Assembly (NCBI GenBank): GCA_036898135.1
Contig: CM072519.1
Coordinates: forward strand, 70,200,250-70,264,249
Direction: 5' to 3'
Source of the DNA: Oncomelania hupensis
Taxonomy: Eukaryota; Mollusca; Gastropoda; Littorinimorpha; Pomatiopsidae
DNA: 64,000 nucleotides
Below the pieces are notes generated by a model that did no database searches, was not told where the DNA came from, and saw only the letters and a program-made list of their open reading frames with translations. Below, piece by piece: positions 1-9,754 of the stretch (position 1 is the first letter of the stretch; each line of letters opens with the position of its first letter). A program made the position numbers and the translations under genes.

Positions 1-240
1 GATTATTTTATTTGGTATAGTCATTTGGTATAGTCATTCATTAAACTTTTATTAGTTTTTGCGCAGTTTGGATCTCGACCCCTGACGCACTTGAAATCAG
101 TAGGTCTAATTAAAGTGTGCTGTTATGTTAATCAGTTTATAGTCCCCTCTCTTCCCGTAAGGATTTTCAGAGAGGAGACTGAGTAAAAAGTGTGCTACAA
201 CGTGCTACGGTTTTATAACACGGAACTGTATACCGTGGGA
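1..240. other. unassigned unique DNA
   Basis: No open frame, repeat or RNA-like motif was recognised in this stretch. It ends in a short GT/G-rich run that leads into the first TIR element. Confidence 0.5.
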
Positions 241-276
241 CTGTGTGTGTGGGGGGTGGAGTGGGGGGGGTGGGCA

Positions 277-472
277 TGTAGAAACGACGTTACCCTGACA
301 TACACTTGAAACTGTACATACTTTCTTTTGACTTTTTTTGGTCCGGTAGGGTTAGGGCTCGGTTAGGTTAAGGGTTAGGGAAAGGGATAGCTTCAAAAAT
401 GGACAAATTTGTAAAATTGTCAAAGTAACGTTTGTAGAGTTTCATGAAAGTCATCACAACGGCGTTTCTACA
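277..472. mobile_element. small TIR element with TTAGGG-like core, copy C1
   Basis: The left end TGTAGAAACGACGTT (277-291) is matched in inverted orientation at 458-472 with one mismatch. The middle (346-386) is a degenerate telomere-like tract of GGTTAGGG variants, followed by a TCAAAAAT block. A longer relative sits at 48138-48427 with the same order of blocks: TIR, a TTTCTTTTGACTTTTTTTGG block, telomere-like tract, TCAAAAAT, TIR. G/T-rich simple sequence abuts the left side and a TG microsatellite the right. Too short to code for anything; a non-autonomous MITE-like element is the simplest reading. No target duplication can be read because the flanks are simple sequence. Confidence 0.6.
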
Positions 473-475
473 CGG

Positions 476-526
<51 letters not shown>

Positions 527-660
527 TGTGTGTGTGTGACTGAAAGTGAGAGAGAGAGAGAGAGAGAGAGAAGGAGGGGGGTGGAAGAGACGGAATGACA
601 GACCGAGAGAGAGAGAAAGAGGAAGAGAGGGGGTGCGCGCGCGTGTGTGTTTGGGTGTGT

Positions 661-691
<31 letters not shown>

Positions 692-833
692 AGTGTGTGT
701 GTGTGTGACTGAAAGTGAGAGAGAGAGAGAGAGAGAGAGGGAGAAGGAGGGGGGTGGAAGAGACGGAATGACAGACCGAGAGAGAGAGAAAGAGGAAGAG
801 AGGGGGTGCGCGCGCGTGTGTGTTTGGGTGTGT

Positions 834-869
<36 letters not shown>

Positions 870-880
870 TTTAAGAGATT
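473..880. repeat. TG/GA microsatellite with a tandemly duplicated ~169-bp block
   Basis: TG runs, GA runs and a block containing GACAGACCGAGAGAGAGAGA and GGGTGCGCGCGCGTGTGTG occur twice. The anchor GACTGAAAGTGAGAG is at 538 and again at 707. The two blocks differ mainly in TG and GA run length. Frames through here code only for low-complexity peptides. Confidence 0.85.
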
Positions 881-1090
881 GGCAACACAGCTGACATTTA
901 AATGTCATTTCTTACTTAATTGAACCTTTACGGTACTCCCCTGTTTCATTTTATTTTATTTGTATCTGTTAGTGTCTGTCAGCTGACTGTTTAATAATAT
1001 TTGTGAACAAATTGGAGAGCAGATGCAACAAAGTAACTTCAATACTTGGCTTAAAATCTACCTTGTTAAATGCCACAAAGCAATAAGATA

Positions 1091-1629
1091 CATACACACA
1101 CACACATACACACACACCCACACAAACATCACACACACGCACGAGCACTCACACATGAACTCACAAAGGGATTCGCGCGCCCTCTCATACACACACGCAA
1201 ACACACACACACACACACGCAAACACACACACACACACACACGCAAACACACACACACACATTCGCTCTCCAAAGGTTATATTGTTTCCCTTGATATTTT
1301 TAGGTCGTTTCCCAAGAGGGCTGACATTAGACGGCAATTTCACAACGTCAGATTCGATTTTCTTCCTCTAAGTTATTGTGCTTTCTTCCCTTCTTTCTAT
1401 CTGACTGTCTTTCTTTCTTGTTATTTCTTATTTCTTTTATTTTCTATCACGTTTAGAATTCGTTCTTATCTTTCTTTCTTTTGTTCTTTCTTTCTTTCCT
1501 TTCTTTCTTTCTCTCTGACTTGTTTCGTTTCTTTTCTTTTCTGTAATTTAAAAAAATATATTAATAATAATTTATTTGTGTTTAGTGCAAATCCAAACTT
1601 AAAGCTTGCTCCAAGCGCTCGCACGCATA

Positions 1630-1676
<47 letters not shown>
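1091..1676. repeat. CA microsatellites flanking CTTT-rich DNA
   Basis: CA-rich runs at 1091-1262 and 1641-1675 bracket about 170 bases of CTTT-rich sequence (about 1377-1545). A short word, AATAAATATCTCAACAATGT, appears just after this at about 1687 and again at about 1778. Confidence 0.85.
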
Positions 1677-1870
1677 GCTTGCAAGAATAAATATCTCAAC
1701 AATGTGTAAAACATTATGAGATAAAACGAAAAAAAATGAAACGTCGTAACAAATAATACAAACATATCTAACAAGGATAAATATCTCAACAATGTATGGT
1801 TTTCTTGTTTGTACGTTTTTGTCACTTTCAGGACTCGTATTTATCTTTCTATCTTTTCTGCCTTTCTTAT

Positions 1871-1871
1871 T

Positions 1872-1902
<31 letters not shown>

Positions 1903-1903
1903 T
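1871..1903. repeat. (TTAG)n microsatellite
   Basis: Seven or eight uninterrupted TTAG units inside T-rich DNA. Confidence 0.85.
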
Positions 1904-1976
1904 TTCTCTTTTATTTTCTTCTTCTTCTTTTCTTCCTTTTGTTTCTTTTTTCACTGCTGTTTGTTTTACTTTCTGT

Positions 1977-3460
1977 CTTTCTCTAGTGTTTTTCTTCCTA
2001 TCTTCCTGTCTAGCTTCCTGTCTAGCTTCACGTCTCTTCCCGTCTATCTTCCTCTCTATCTTCCTATCTTCCTGTCTTTCTTCCTATCCGTTTTCCTGTC
2101 TTTCTTCCTATCTGTCTTCCTGTCTCTCTTCCAATCTTTCTTTCTTTCTTCCTTTCTTACTGTCTGTCTTTCTTCCAATCTTTCTTCCTTTCTTTCTTCC
2201 TATCTGTCTTCCTGTTTTTCTTCCTATCTCTCTTCCAATCTTCCTTACTTTCTTTCTGTCTTTATTACTATCTGTCTTCCTGTCTTACTTTCTGTCTTTC
2301 TTTCTATCTGTCTTCCTGTCTTACTTTCTGTCTTTCTTTCTATCTGTCTTCCTGTCTTACTTTCTGTCTTTCTTCCTATCTTACTTTCTGTCTCTTACTT
2401 TCTGTCTTTCTTCCAATCTTTCTTTCTGTCTTTCTTCTTATCTTACTTTCTGTCTTTCTTCCTATCTTACTTTCCGTCTTTCTTCCTATCTTACTTTCTG
2501 TCTTTCTTCCTATCTTACTTTCTGTCTTTCTTCCAATCTTTCTTTCTGTCTTTCTTCCTATCTTACTTTCTGTCTTTCTTCCAATCTTTCTTTCTGTCTT
2601 TCTTCCGATATTACTTTCTGTCTTTCTTCCTATCTTACTTTCTGTCTTTCTTCCTATCTGTCTTCCTGTCTTTTTTTCTATCTTTCTTCCTGTCTCTCTT
2701 CCAATCTTTCTTTCTGTCTTTCTTCCTATCTTACTTTCTGTCTTTCTTCCTATCTTACTTTCTGTCTTTCTTCCAATCTTTCTTTCTGTCTTTCTTCCTA
2801 TCTTACTTTCTGTCTTTCTTCCAATCTTTCTTTCTGTCTTTCTTCCGATATTACTTTCTGTCTTTCTTCCTATCTTACTTTCTGTCTTTCTTCCTATCTG
2901 TCTTCCTGTCTTTTTTTCTATCTTTCTTCTTGTCTCTCTTCCAATCTTTCTTTCTGTCTTTCTTCCTATCTTACTTTCTGTCTTTCTTCCTATCTTACTT
3001 TCAGTCTTTCTTCCTATCTTACTTTCTATCTTTCTTCCAATCTTTCTTTTTGTCTTTCTTCCTATCTTACTTTCTGTCTTTCTTCCTATCTTACTTTCTG
3101 TCTTTCTTCCAATCTTTCTTTCTGTCTTTCTTCCTATCTTACTTTCTGTCTTTCTTCCAATCTTTCTTTCTGTCTTTCTTCCTATCTTACTTTCTGTCTT
3201 TCTTCTAATCTTTCTTTCTGTCTTTCTTCCTATCTTACTTTCTGTCTTTCTTCCTATCTTACTTTCTGTCTTTCTTCCTATCTGTCTTCCTGTCTTTTTT
3301 TCTATCTTTCTTCCTGTCTCTCTTCCAATCTTTCTTTCTGTCGTTCTTTCTGTCTTTCTTCCTATCTTACTTTCTGTCTTCCTTCCAATCTTTCTTTCTG
3401 TCTTTCCTCCGTTCTTCCTGTCTGTCTTTCTTCTTACTTTTCTTTCTTTCTTTCTTTAAT
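1977..3460. repeat. pyrimidine minisatellite, ~24-bp unit, with 240-bp higher-order repeat
   Basis: The array is built from variants of TTTCTGTCTTTCTTCCTATC plus TTAC (24 bp). 2521-2760 and 2761-3000 match almost base for base, including rare variants such as TTCCGATATTAC, so a ten-unit block has been duplicated. The + strand is almost pure C/T. This gives frames of up to 523 codons made only of L, S, F, C, Y and P; these are not genes. Polypurine/polypyrimidine mirror tracts of this kind can form H-DNA (general knowledge). Confidence 0.9.
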
Positions 3461-3621
3461 TATCACAATCTCTGTTATATTTTGTGTTGCCTTTCGTGAT
3501 CTTGCCTCCACCACTCACGAGCTCTTTCCTTCATCTCCTGCCTTTTATTTATTTTAATCGTTCTTATATAGCGCTTTTCCAGACCAAGAGCCGCTCAAGG
3601 CGCTGGTCGATACAGGATCTA

Positions 3622-4427
3622 TATGGGAGGCGAGATATAGCAAACGCGCGCGTTGCGCAAATGCGAGCGCGCACTTGCGAGCGCATTTGCGCGCGTAAAT
3701 GCGAGCGCACTTGCGAGCGCGGTTGCTACGCCCGTTGCTATGAGGGTTTTGCTGAAAACTGTCAACGGAAAGGAACTGAAAATGAACACATGTTTTTTTG
3801 TAGATCTCCGACCTAGATATTTTGTATTTATCCGCATTAGTTTGATGTTAAATATTTACGTAGAATACAATTTAAATAACTGTATCAATGTGACTATCAT
3901 CGAAAAGCACAAGAATTTTGGACTATTATTTTTGTTTGGGAGAGAAACTACACCTATTGCCTGTGCTTTTCGGGAAAACCCTATTCCAAGGCTGTAATTT
4001 GACAGCATGCTATTTTCAATACGCAACTGGTTTCTCGCTGTGTGGGAAAGTAGTGATATGAGATAACCCTTTCTATGGAAGGCGAGATATAGCAGTGCTA
4101 GTTTTCACTAATTATTACAAATATTATTACTAATAAATGCAAGAAATATTTAATTTGTGCACGTCTCAAATTCTTTCACAGACACATTCTTTTCCGGGTA
4201 TAATTTTTACGTGTATGGAGCGGAATATAGCAAATGCGAGCGCACTTGCGAGCGCAAATGCGCTCTCAAGTGCGCTCGCATTTACGCGCGTGCGCGCAAA
4301 TTTTGCGCTCGCAAGTGCGCTCGAATTTACGCGCGCAAATGCGCTCGCATTTGCGCGAGGTACGCGCATTTGCGAGCGCAAATGCGAGCGCAAATGCGCG
4401 CGCGTTTGCTATATCTCGCCTCCCATA
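3622..4427. mobile_element. 806-bp foldback/MITE-like DNA element with 31-bp perfect TIRs
   Basis: The left terminus TATGGGAGGCGAGATATAGC continues for 31 bases and is repeated exactly, inverted, at 4397-4427. The element is flanked by GATCTA at 3616-3621 and 4428-4433, a 6-bp target duplication. The empty target is seen in the related repeat at about 17594-17606 (GGATCTAACTC, single GATCTA). Subterminal DNA is packed with GCGAGCGCA and GCGCTCGCA words, so CpG density is far above the surroundings. Two further left-type termini occur inside, at 4074 (TATGGAAGGCGAGATATAGC) and 4214 (TATGGAGCGGAATATAGC). No transposase is encoded. I could not assign it to a superfamily. Confidence 0.8.
4214..4427. 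repeat. nested long inverted repeat (hairpin) within the foldback element
   Basis: From the internal terminus at 4214 to the right TIR the sequence is nearly all alternating GCGAGCGCA / TGCGCTCGC words in both orientations, so the strand can fold on itself over about 200 bases. The ends pair imperfectly (TATGGAGCGGAATATAGCAA against the inverse of the right TIR). Confidence 0.65.
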
Positions 4428-4603
4428 GATCTAACTCAAAGTGCACGGACCGCCCACATGCAGCATGTGGGTGCACTGTCGTTTAAGCATTCATCCGTCA
4501 TTCAATCCGTCTGCGTTTATTCTTGCTTTTCTCTAATCGCCTATCCACAGCAGCTGCAGGAAAACGAAATTTCACTTGACGTCTGCATCCTTCATCATCA
4601 TTA

Positions 4604-4608
4604 CTGTG

Positions 4609-4683
<75 letters not shown>

Positions 4684-4840
4684 GGGTGTGTGTGTGTGTG
4701 TGTCTGTGTCTGTGTGTCTGTGGGTGGGTGTGCTCGCGTGTCTTTGTGTGTATGTTATGTTTCTGTGTGGGTGTGTTTGTGCCGCTGCGTCATGACCCTG
4801 TGTGGGTATGTGGGTGTGTGTATGTAGGGGTGTGTATGTA
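4604..4840. repeat. TG microsatellite
   Basis: A long uninterrupted TG run (about 4607-4678), then degenerate TGTGGG/TGTCTG variants. It directly precedes the second TTAGGG-core element. Confidence 0.9.
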
Positions 4841-4849
4841 GGTCCTTGT

Positions 4850-5051
4850 TTACACAGTATTATCTGGCCTACTTGTTTTGACGTAAGAACAATGATCCGT
4901 TAAGGTTAGGGCTTGGTTAGGGTTAGAGTTAGGGTTAGGGTTTGGGTTAGGGTTCGAACACGGCAAAGTACTTAAAAATGGGGACGAAATATGACCCATT
5001 GTCAGCACAACGTATGTGGCGTTTCGGGAAAGTCATGATAATACTGTGTAA
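4850..5051. mobile_element. small TIR element with TTAGGG-like core, copy C2
   Basis: TTACACAGTATTAT at 4850-4863 is repeated perfectly and inverted at 5038-5051. The core at about 4902-4955 is a run of GGTTAGGG variants. TG microsatellites lie on both sides (ending about 4840, restarting about 5059). The terminal sequences differ from C1 and C3, so this is a different family with the same architecture. No coding capacity. Confidence 0.6.
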
Positions 5052-5058
5052 CCTCGGC

Positions 5059-5140
5059 TGTGTGAGTGTGTGTGTGTGTATGTGGGAGTGTGTGTGTGTG
5101 TGGGTGTGTCTGTGGGTGTGTCTGTGGGTGTGTATTTGGG
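5059..5140. repeat. TG-rich microsatellite
   Basis: Degenerate TGTG/TGGG tract immediately right of the C2 element. Confidence 0.85.
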
Positions 5141-5350
5141 AGCCTATTTGCTTCCTTGCGTGCGTGCGTATGAGCGCGCGCGTGTTTTTAGGCTCGATCA
5201 ATCGTTGGGGAAGGCGGAAAGTGAAACCGGAAGCAGAAACCAGAGAAAACAATCACTTCCGGATCGGAGACAGTGAGGTGAAACGGAAAGCACAACATCA
5301 CACTAGGTTCTTTATTATGGGACTGCAACCTTTTAACACCACAACACTGT

Positions 5351-5568
5351 CTTCTTCTTTTTCTTCTTCTTTTTCTTCTCCTCCTTCTTCTTCTCCTTCT
5401 CCTCCTCATCGTCCTCGTCCTTTTTCTCCTTCTTGTTCTTCTCCAGTCCCTCAAATATTTCATTCAGAACTGTACTTCTTTTTCTCTATTCCGGTGCGAG
5501 CTACACTTCAAATATTTCATTCAGAACTGTTCTTCTGTTTCTCTATTCCGGTGCGAGCTACAATTCAA
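5351..5568. repeat. CTT/CTC-rich tract and a 57-bp tandem duplication
   Basis: C/T-rich triplet DNA (5351-5445) is followed by two copies of a unit starting TCAAATATTTCATTCAGAAC at 5451 and 5508. Both units end in TATTCCGGTGCGAGCTACA. Confidence 0.8.
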
Positions 5569-5576
5569 ACCAAAAT

Positions 5577-6148
5577 CTTATAATGAGTTTATTGTTTATA
5601 TGACGAGTTTGTGTCGCTCTTAATCAGCAGTTTCATTGTTCTTATCTAGTCATCACGTAAGAAGCTTGTGTGTGTTTTATCTCCTAATACAGTGTGCAGA
5701 TGTTCAGCAAGGTTAGTATGTAGCCTCAAGATCGAAATACGACATTGTGTTATAGCTTCCAATTCCATACATTTCTGGTTAGCAAGATCAGCATGTAGTG
5801 TGGCGAAGATAAACAAGAAACACAGTCGCCTCTGGAGGAAAGTGGCTTCCAGACAAAATATATTTGTCATTACTTTTAAAAAAATAAAAAAAATTCTGGC
5901 CTTGTTTCGCCTTAATTCGCATTTTTTTGGTTTGTTTATCTCATTTTTGTAGTTAAATGTGAAACATTGCTGTCCGCCATATTGGTGAACTTCCTGATGT
6001 AAGGAATGCATGGCAGCGTAGATGGCAGCAATGGCAAGCTAACTGCAAACGTCAAAGGCATTGCTTGAGAGAGCTGTTGTAATTGCTGAATGTTTACCTG
6101 TAACCTGATTCATAGGACCATTCAGGACTGATGTTTGTAATAGGTAGC
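5577..6148. other. unassigned DNA
   Basis: No recognisable gene, RNA or mobile element. Open frames here (up to about 120 codons) show no motif I know and no splice-site framework. Confidence 0.4.
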
Positions 6149-7002
6149 GTAGTCACTGTAGAAGTCAGCCTTTCAGACAACCACATTTCTACAGTCACTG
6201 TAGAAGTCAGCCTTTCAGACAACCACATTTCTACAGTCACTGTAGAAGTCAGCCTTTCAGTCAACCACATTTCTACAATCATTGTAGAAGTCAGCCTTTC
6301 AGTCAACCACATTTCTACAATCACTGTAGAAGTCAGCCTTTCAGTCAACCACATTTCTACAATCACTGTAGAAGTCAGCCTTCCAGTCAACCACATTTCT
6401 ACAATCACTGTAGAAGTCAGCCTTTCAGTCAACCACATTTCTATAGTCACTGTAGAAATCAGTCGTTCAGACAGCCACATTGGCTACGGTCACTGTAGAA
6501 ATCAGTCGTTCAGACAGCCACACAGCTACAGTCACTGTAGAAATCAGTCGTTCAGACAGCCACACAGCTACAGTCACTGTAAAAATCAGTCGTTTAGACA
6601 GCCACATGGCTACAGTCACTGTAGAAATCAGTCGTTTAGACAGCCACATGGCTACAGTCACTGTAAAAATCAGTCGTTTAGACAGCCACATGGCTACAGT
6701 CACTGTAAAAATCAGTCGTTTAGACAGCCACATGGCTACAGTCACTGTAAAAATCAGTCGTTTAGACAGCCACACAGCTACAGTCACTGTAGAAATCAGT
6801 CGTTTAGACAGCCACACAGCTACAGTCACTGTAGAAATCAGTCGTTCAGACAGCCACACAGCTACAGTCACTGTAAAAATCAGTCGTTTAGACAGCCACA
6901 TGGCTACAGTCACTGCAGAAGTCAGTCGTTCAGACAACCACACATCTATAGTCATTGTAAAAGTCAGTCGCTCAGACACCCACGTGGCTACAGTCACTGT
7001 AG
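6149..7002. repeat. 42-bp minisatellite, about 20 copies, two subfamilies
   Basis: The anchor GTCACTGTAGAA recurs every 42 bases. Left units (to about 6440) carry GTCAGCCTTTCAGTCAACCA; right units carry ATCAGTCGTTCAGACAGCCA. Because 42 is 14 codons, both strands stay open for hundreds of bases (for example 6131-7021 on +), which mimics a repeat protein. No start context, flanking exon or codon bias supports coding. Confidence 0.92.
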
Positions 7003-7104
7003 TGGTACTAAGGAATACTAGGCAGTTTTGTTATTCACTATTGAAATTCATATTTTAAAGGCTTTGTTAACTTTCGGCGAGAACAGGTGTACCCTAAATT
7101 TGGG

Positions 7105-7558
7105 TTTGTTATCACATTGCACAGTGATGAGGTGAGCTCTGTTATCACATTGCACAGTGATGAGGTGAGCTTTGTTATCACATTGCACAGTGATGGGGTG
7201 AGCTTTGTTATCACATTGCACAGTGATGGGGTGAGCTTTGTTATCACATTGCACAGTGATGGGGTGAGCTTTGTTATCACATTGCACAGTGATGGGGTGA
7301 GCTTTGTTATCACATTGCACAGTGATGGGGTGAGCTTTGTTATCACATTGCACAGTGATGAGGTGAGCTTTGTTGTCACATTGCACAGTGATGGGGTGAG
7401 CTTTGTTATCACATTGCACAGTGATGAGGTGAGCTTTGTTGTCACATTGCACAGTGATGGGGTGAGCTTTGTTATCACATTGCACAGTGATGAGGTGAGC
7501 TTTGTTGTCACATTGCACAGTGATGGGGTGAGCTTTGTTATCACATTGCACAGTGATC
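7105..7558. repeat. 33-bp minisatellite, about 13-14 copies
   Basis: The unit contains TTGTTATCACATTGCACAGT and GATGGGGTGAGC, period 33. Each unit holds an imperfect palindrome, ATCAC-TGCA-GTGAT. The left flank from about 7057 and the unit are related to the array at 57569-59292. Both strands are stop-free only because 33 is a multiple of three. Confidence 0.92.
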
Positions 7559-8480
7559 CCTGACTGCGGTATGGCCGATAGTGGGTGTGGACGTGACACT
7601 TCAGCGTTCATTCATTCAGACTGTGTAATTAAACTAATTCGTCATATAGTGGACGTGTTGGAGGTCATATTTTTATTAAAAAACTTATATTTCAGAGATT
7701 ACGTTACATTTAGTTCTTTACAGTCCACACACAAACTGCGAGTAAAGTGTGACACTAATAACGTTGATACACTTGTCTGGAATTTTATAGGCATGCTTTA
7801 AGGTACTGAAGGTCATGCTTGATTGTAGAGCCATCTCTAGAGGTCGATCATTCGGTTCTAGTATAAAAATTGCATTAGAAACAGGGTCTGTGAACCACAA
7901 CGTTGTTACGCATTGAGTTACCGAAGGTCATATCTGATTATGCTTTATCGGAAGGGATTGGGTATTCAGTTCTTGTATAAATACATGTACCACAAACACA
8001 ATATGATACAACCTATGATATATAATACACAAGATAATACGTTGTTTGCTATTGTATTAAAGTGAGTGTGACACTTTTTTTCGTAAACTTTTAAAACTAG
8101 ATAGGTTTTAGTTTTCTTAATTTTATTTAAATTTCTGTATAAATGTAATATGTTGTTTAATGTTACACATGTGAATAGACGTTACATTAAATAAATAATT
8201 ACAAAGTGAGATAATCGAGTTTTCTTGTATCTTGTGTCTTGTATCTTGTAACTACGCCTTAACTGCCAGCGCCTGTACACACTAATGACGTCCACGATGA
8301 CGTCTAAATAACAAGTGCAGATAATACATGTACCGATTGTAGCAAAGGATGGTTAGTTTTTGATACCGCTGGGAAAACACGTTCACAATGAAATGTCACA
8401 ATTGTCCGACTGTAAACAAATACATATATACAACTATATAAACAGAAATTGCCCTCTTGGCGTTAATTACGCAATCTATT
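7559..8480. other. unassigned DNA with a diverged ~115-bp duplication
   Basis: Blocks at about 7803-7885 and 7918-7990 share ACTGAAGGTCAT / ACCGAAGGTCAT, TCGGTTCT / TCAGTTCT and a TATA-like word (AGTATAAAA, TGTATAAAT). No gene follows within reach that would make these promoters credible. The rest is AT-rich and unassigned. Confidence 0.45.
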
Positions 8481-9308
8481 CTCCCCCCCCCCCTCTCTCT
8501 CTCCCTCCCCTCCCGCCCCCGCCTCCTGATTGGGCTTTGTGACCCACTTTAAGAATGTAGAGACCTAGCCCATACATTAATACCGTGGAAACAGTGATAC
8601 GCATTCCTGGAGATTGCAAAGGTGCTAGTCAATCACGCTGTAACTGTAAACATTCTTTTTCCACAAACCATGCCTCTTGCAATGTTGGACAGAACCCATG
8701 GTAGTAAGTACTTTCCAGTTCGGATACACTATGATGCGTGTAAGGAGATGTCCAATATAAAATCCATTCTATCTGCTAGCATGACTAATACATAGTCGTA
8801 GTGCGCTTTTTCTAAGGAAGAGAAGACTCAAGGCGTGCATGCTGCATGGTCATTTTCAGGCGGAACATAGTACGAGCAGTCCTATGTATGATTTCCAATG
8901 TGTCTGTGTTGGTCTAATGTGCTTTGTGCAAACAAAAAGACGGAGGAGGTGGAGAGGAGTGGGGTGAGAGCGAGGAAGAGGAGAAGGAGGAGAAGCGGAA
9001 ACAGGAGTAAGAGGAGGAGGAGAAGCGGAAACAGGAGGAGGAGGAGGATATGGGAAGGAGAAGTTGTTGAGTTCATTTTTATTCATCAGATTCAGTTGTG
9101 TTGATGATAATGAGGCCAAGAAGAAGGAGGAGGAGGAGAGGAGGAGGAGGTGGTGGTGTTGGTGGTGGTGGAGGAGAGGAAAACAGAAAAGGCCATCGTA
9201 CAGCACCACCGACAACAACATGCCAGCCTAACATCACTAATTGTGAATTTTGTAATTTCAGATATCCTCGGACAAGACAGAGCTGGTTCAAATGTGGAAC
9301 TGTGCTGC

Positions 9309-9351
<43 letters not shown>

Positions 9352-9370
9352 GCAACAATAGCAGCAGCAT
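8481..9370. repeat. low-complexity patches: C-rich, GGA-rich and (CAA)n
   Basis: C-rich tract at 8481-8525, GGA/GAA purine-rich DNA at about 8940-9180, and about 18 CAA triplets at 9305-9366. The CAA run reads as polyglutamine or polyasparagine but sits in no gene-like frame. 8530-8930 holds nothing recognisable. Confidence 0.75.
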
Positions 9371-9583
9371 GTGACTGAATCACACCGTGATGTGGTCTGT
9401 TTTCCTATTCCATAGAGTCATACATCGTGAGTATTCCATTAATTTTGTCTTTGCTAAGGTTGCTTTGACCTTGGCTAAGTTGCTTTCGAGATTCAGCACT
9501 GACGTTGCAATATTAACAATTACTATAATTGTTTCTCGGTCTGTCTGCCTGTCTCTCTTCCCTCGTCCTTCCCTTTTCTCTCC

Positions 9584-9584
<1 letters not shown>

Positions 9585-9676
<92 letters not shown>
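9585..9676. repeat. (CT)n microsatellite
   Basis: About 46 uninterrupted CT units. Confidence 0.95.
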
Positions 9677-9680
<4 letters not shown>

Positions 9681-9754
9681 TATTCCTACAATTTCTCATT
9701 TGACTTGTATATTACAGGAGCATTACACGTTGGAAGTGAACCCTCCATAGCAAA

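Larger units (their letters stand above)
3552..4500 (+). mobile_element. repeat A, copy 1, split by a foldback element
   Basis: The left half (3552-3621) contains TATATAGCGCTTTTCCAG, GCTCAAGGCGCTGGTCG and ACAGGATCTA. The right half resumes at 4428 with GATCTAACTCAAA and a diverged GGACCGCC block. The uninterrupted version is visible at 17527-18060, where ACAGGATCTAACTCAAACCG is contiguous, and a reverse copy lies at 38030-38345. It is a dispersed non-coding repeat of unknown class; GCGCTTTATATA-type ends are common in SINE and LINE tails. The right limit is uncertain. Confidence 0.65.

Noticed and set aside
346..386. True telomere
   Set aside because: Short degenerate tract inside a TIR element with unique DNA on both sides.
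1961..3557. Frames of 415 and 523 codons that look like hydrophobic membrane proteins
   Set aside because: Translation of a pure C/T minisatellite; only a few residue types appear.
6094..7021. Repeat-protein-like frames on both strands
   Set aside because: Product of the 42-bp period (14 codons), no independent coding evidence.
7860..7985. Two TATA-box promoters
   Set aside because: TATA-like words occur in a local duplication with no downstream gene.
9305..9366. Polyglutamine gene
   Set aside because: The CAA run is flanked by short unrelated frames, with no exon structure.
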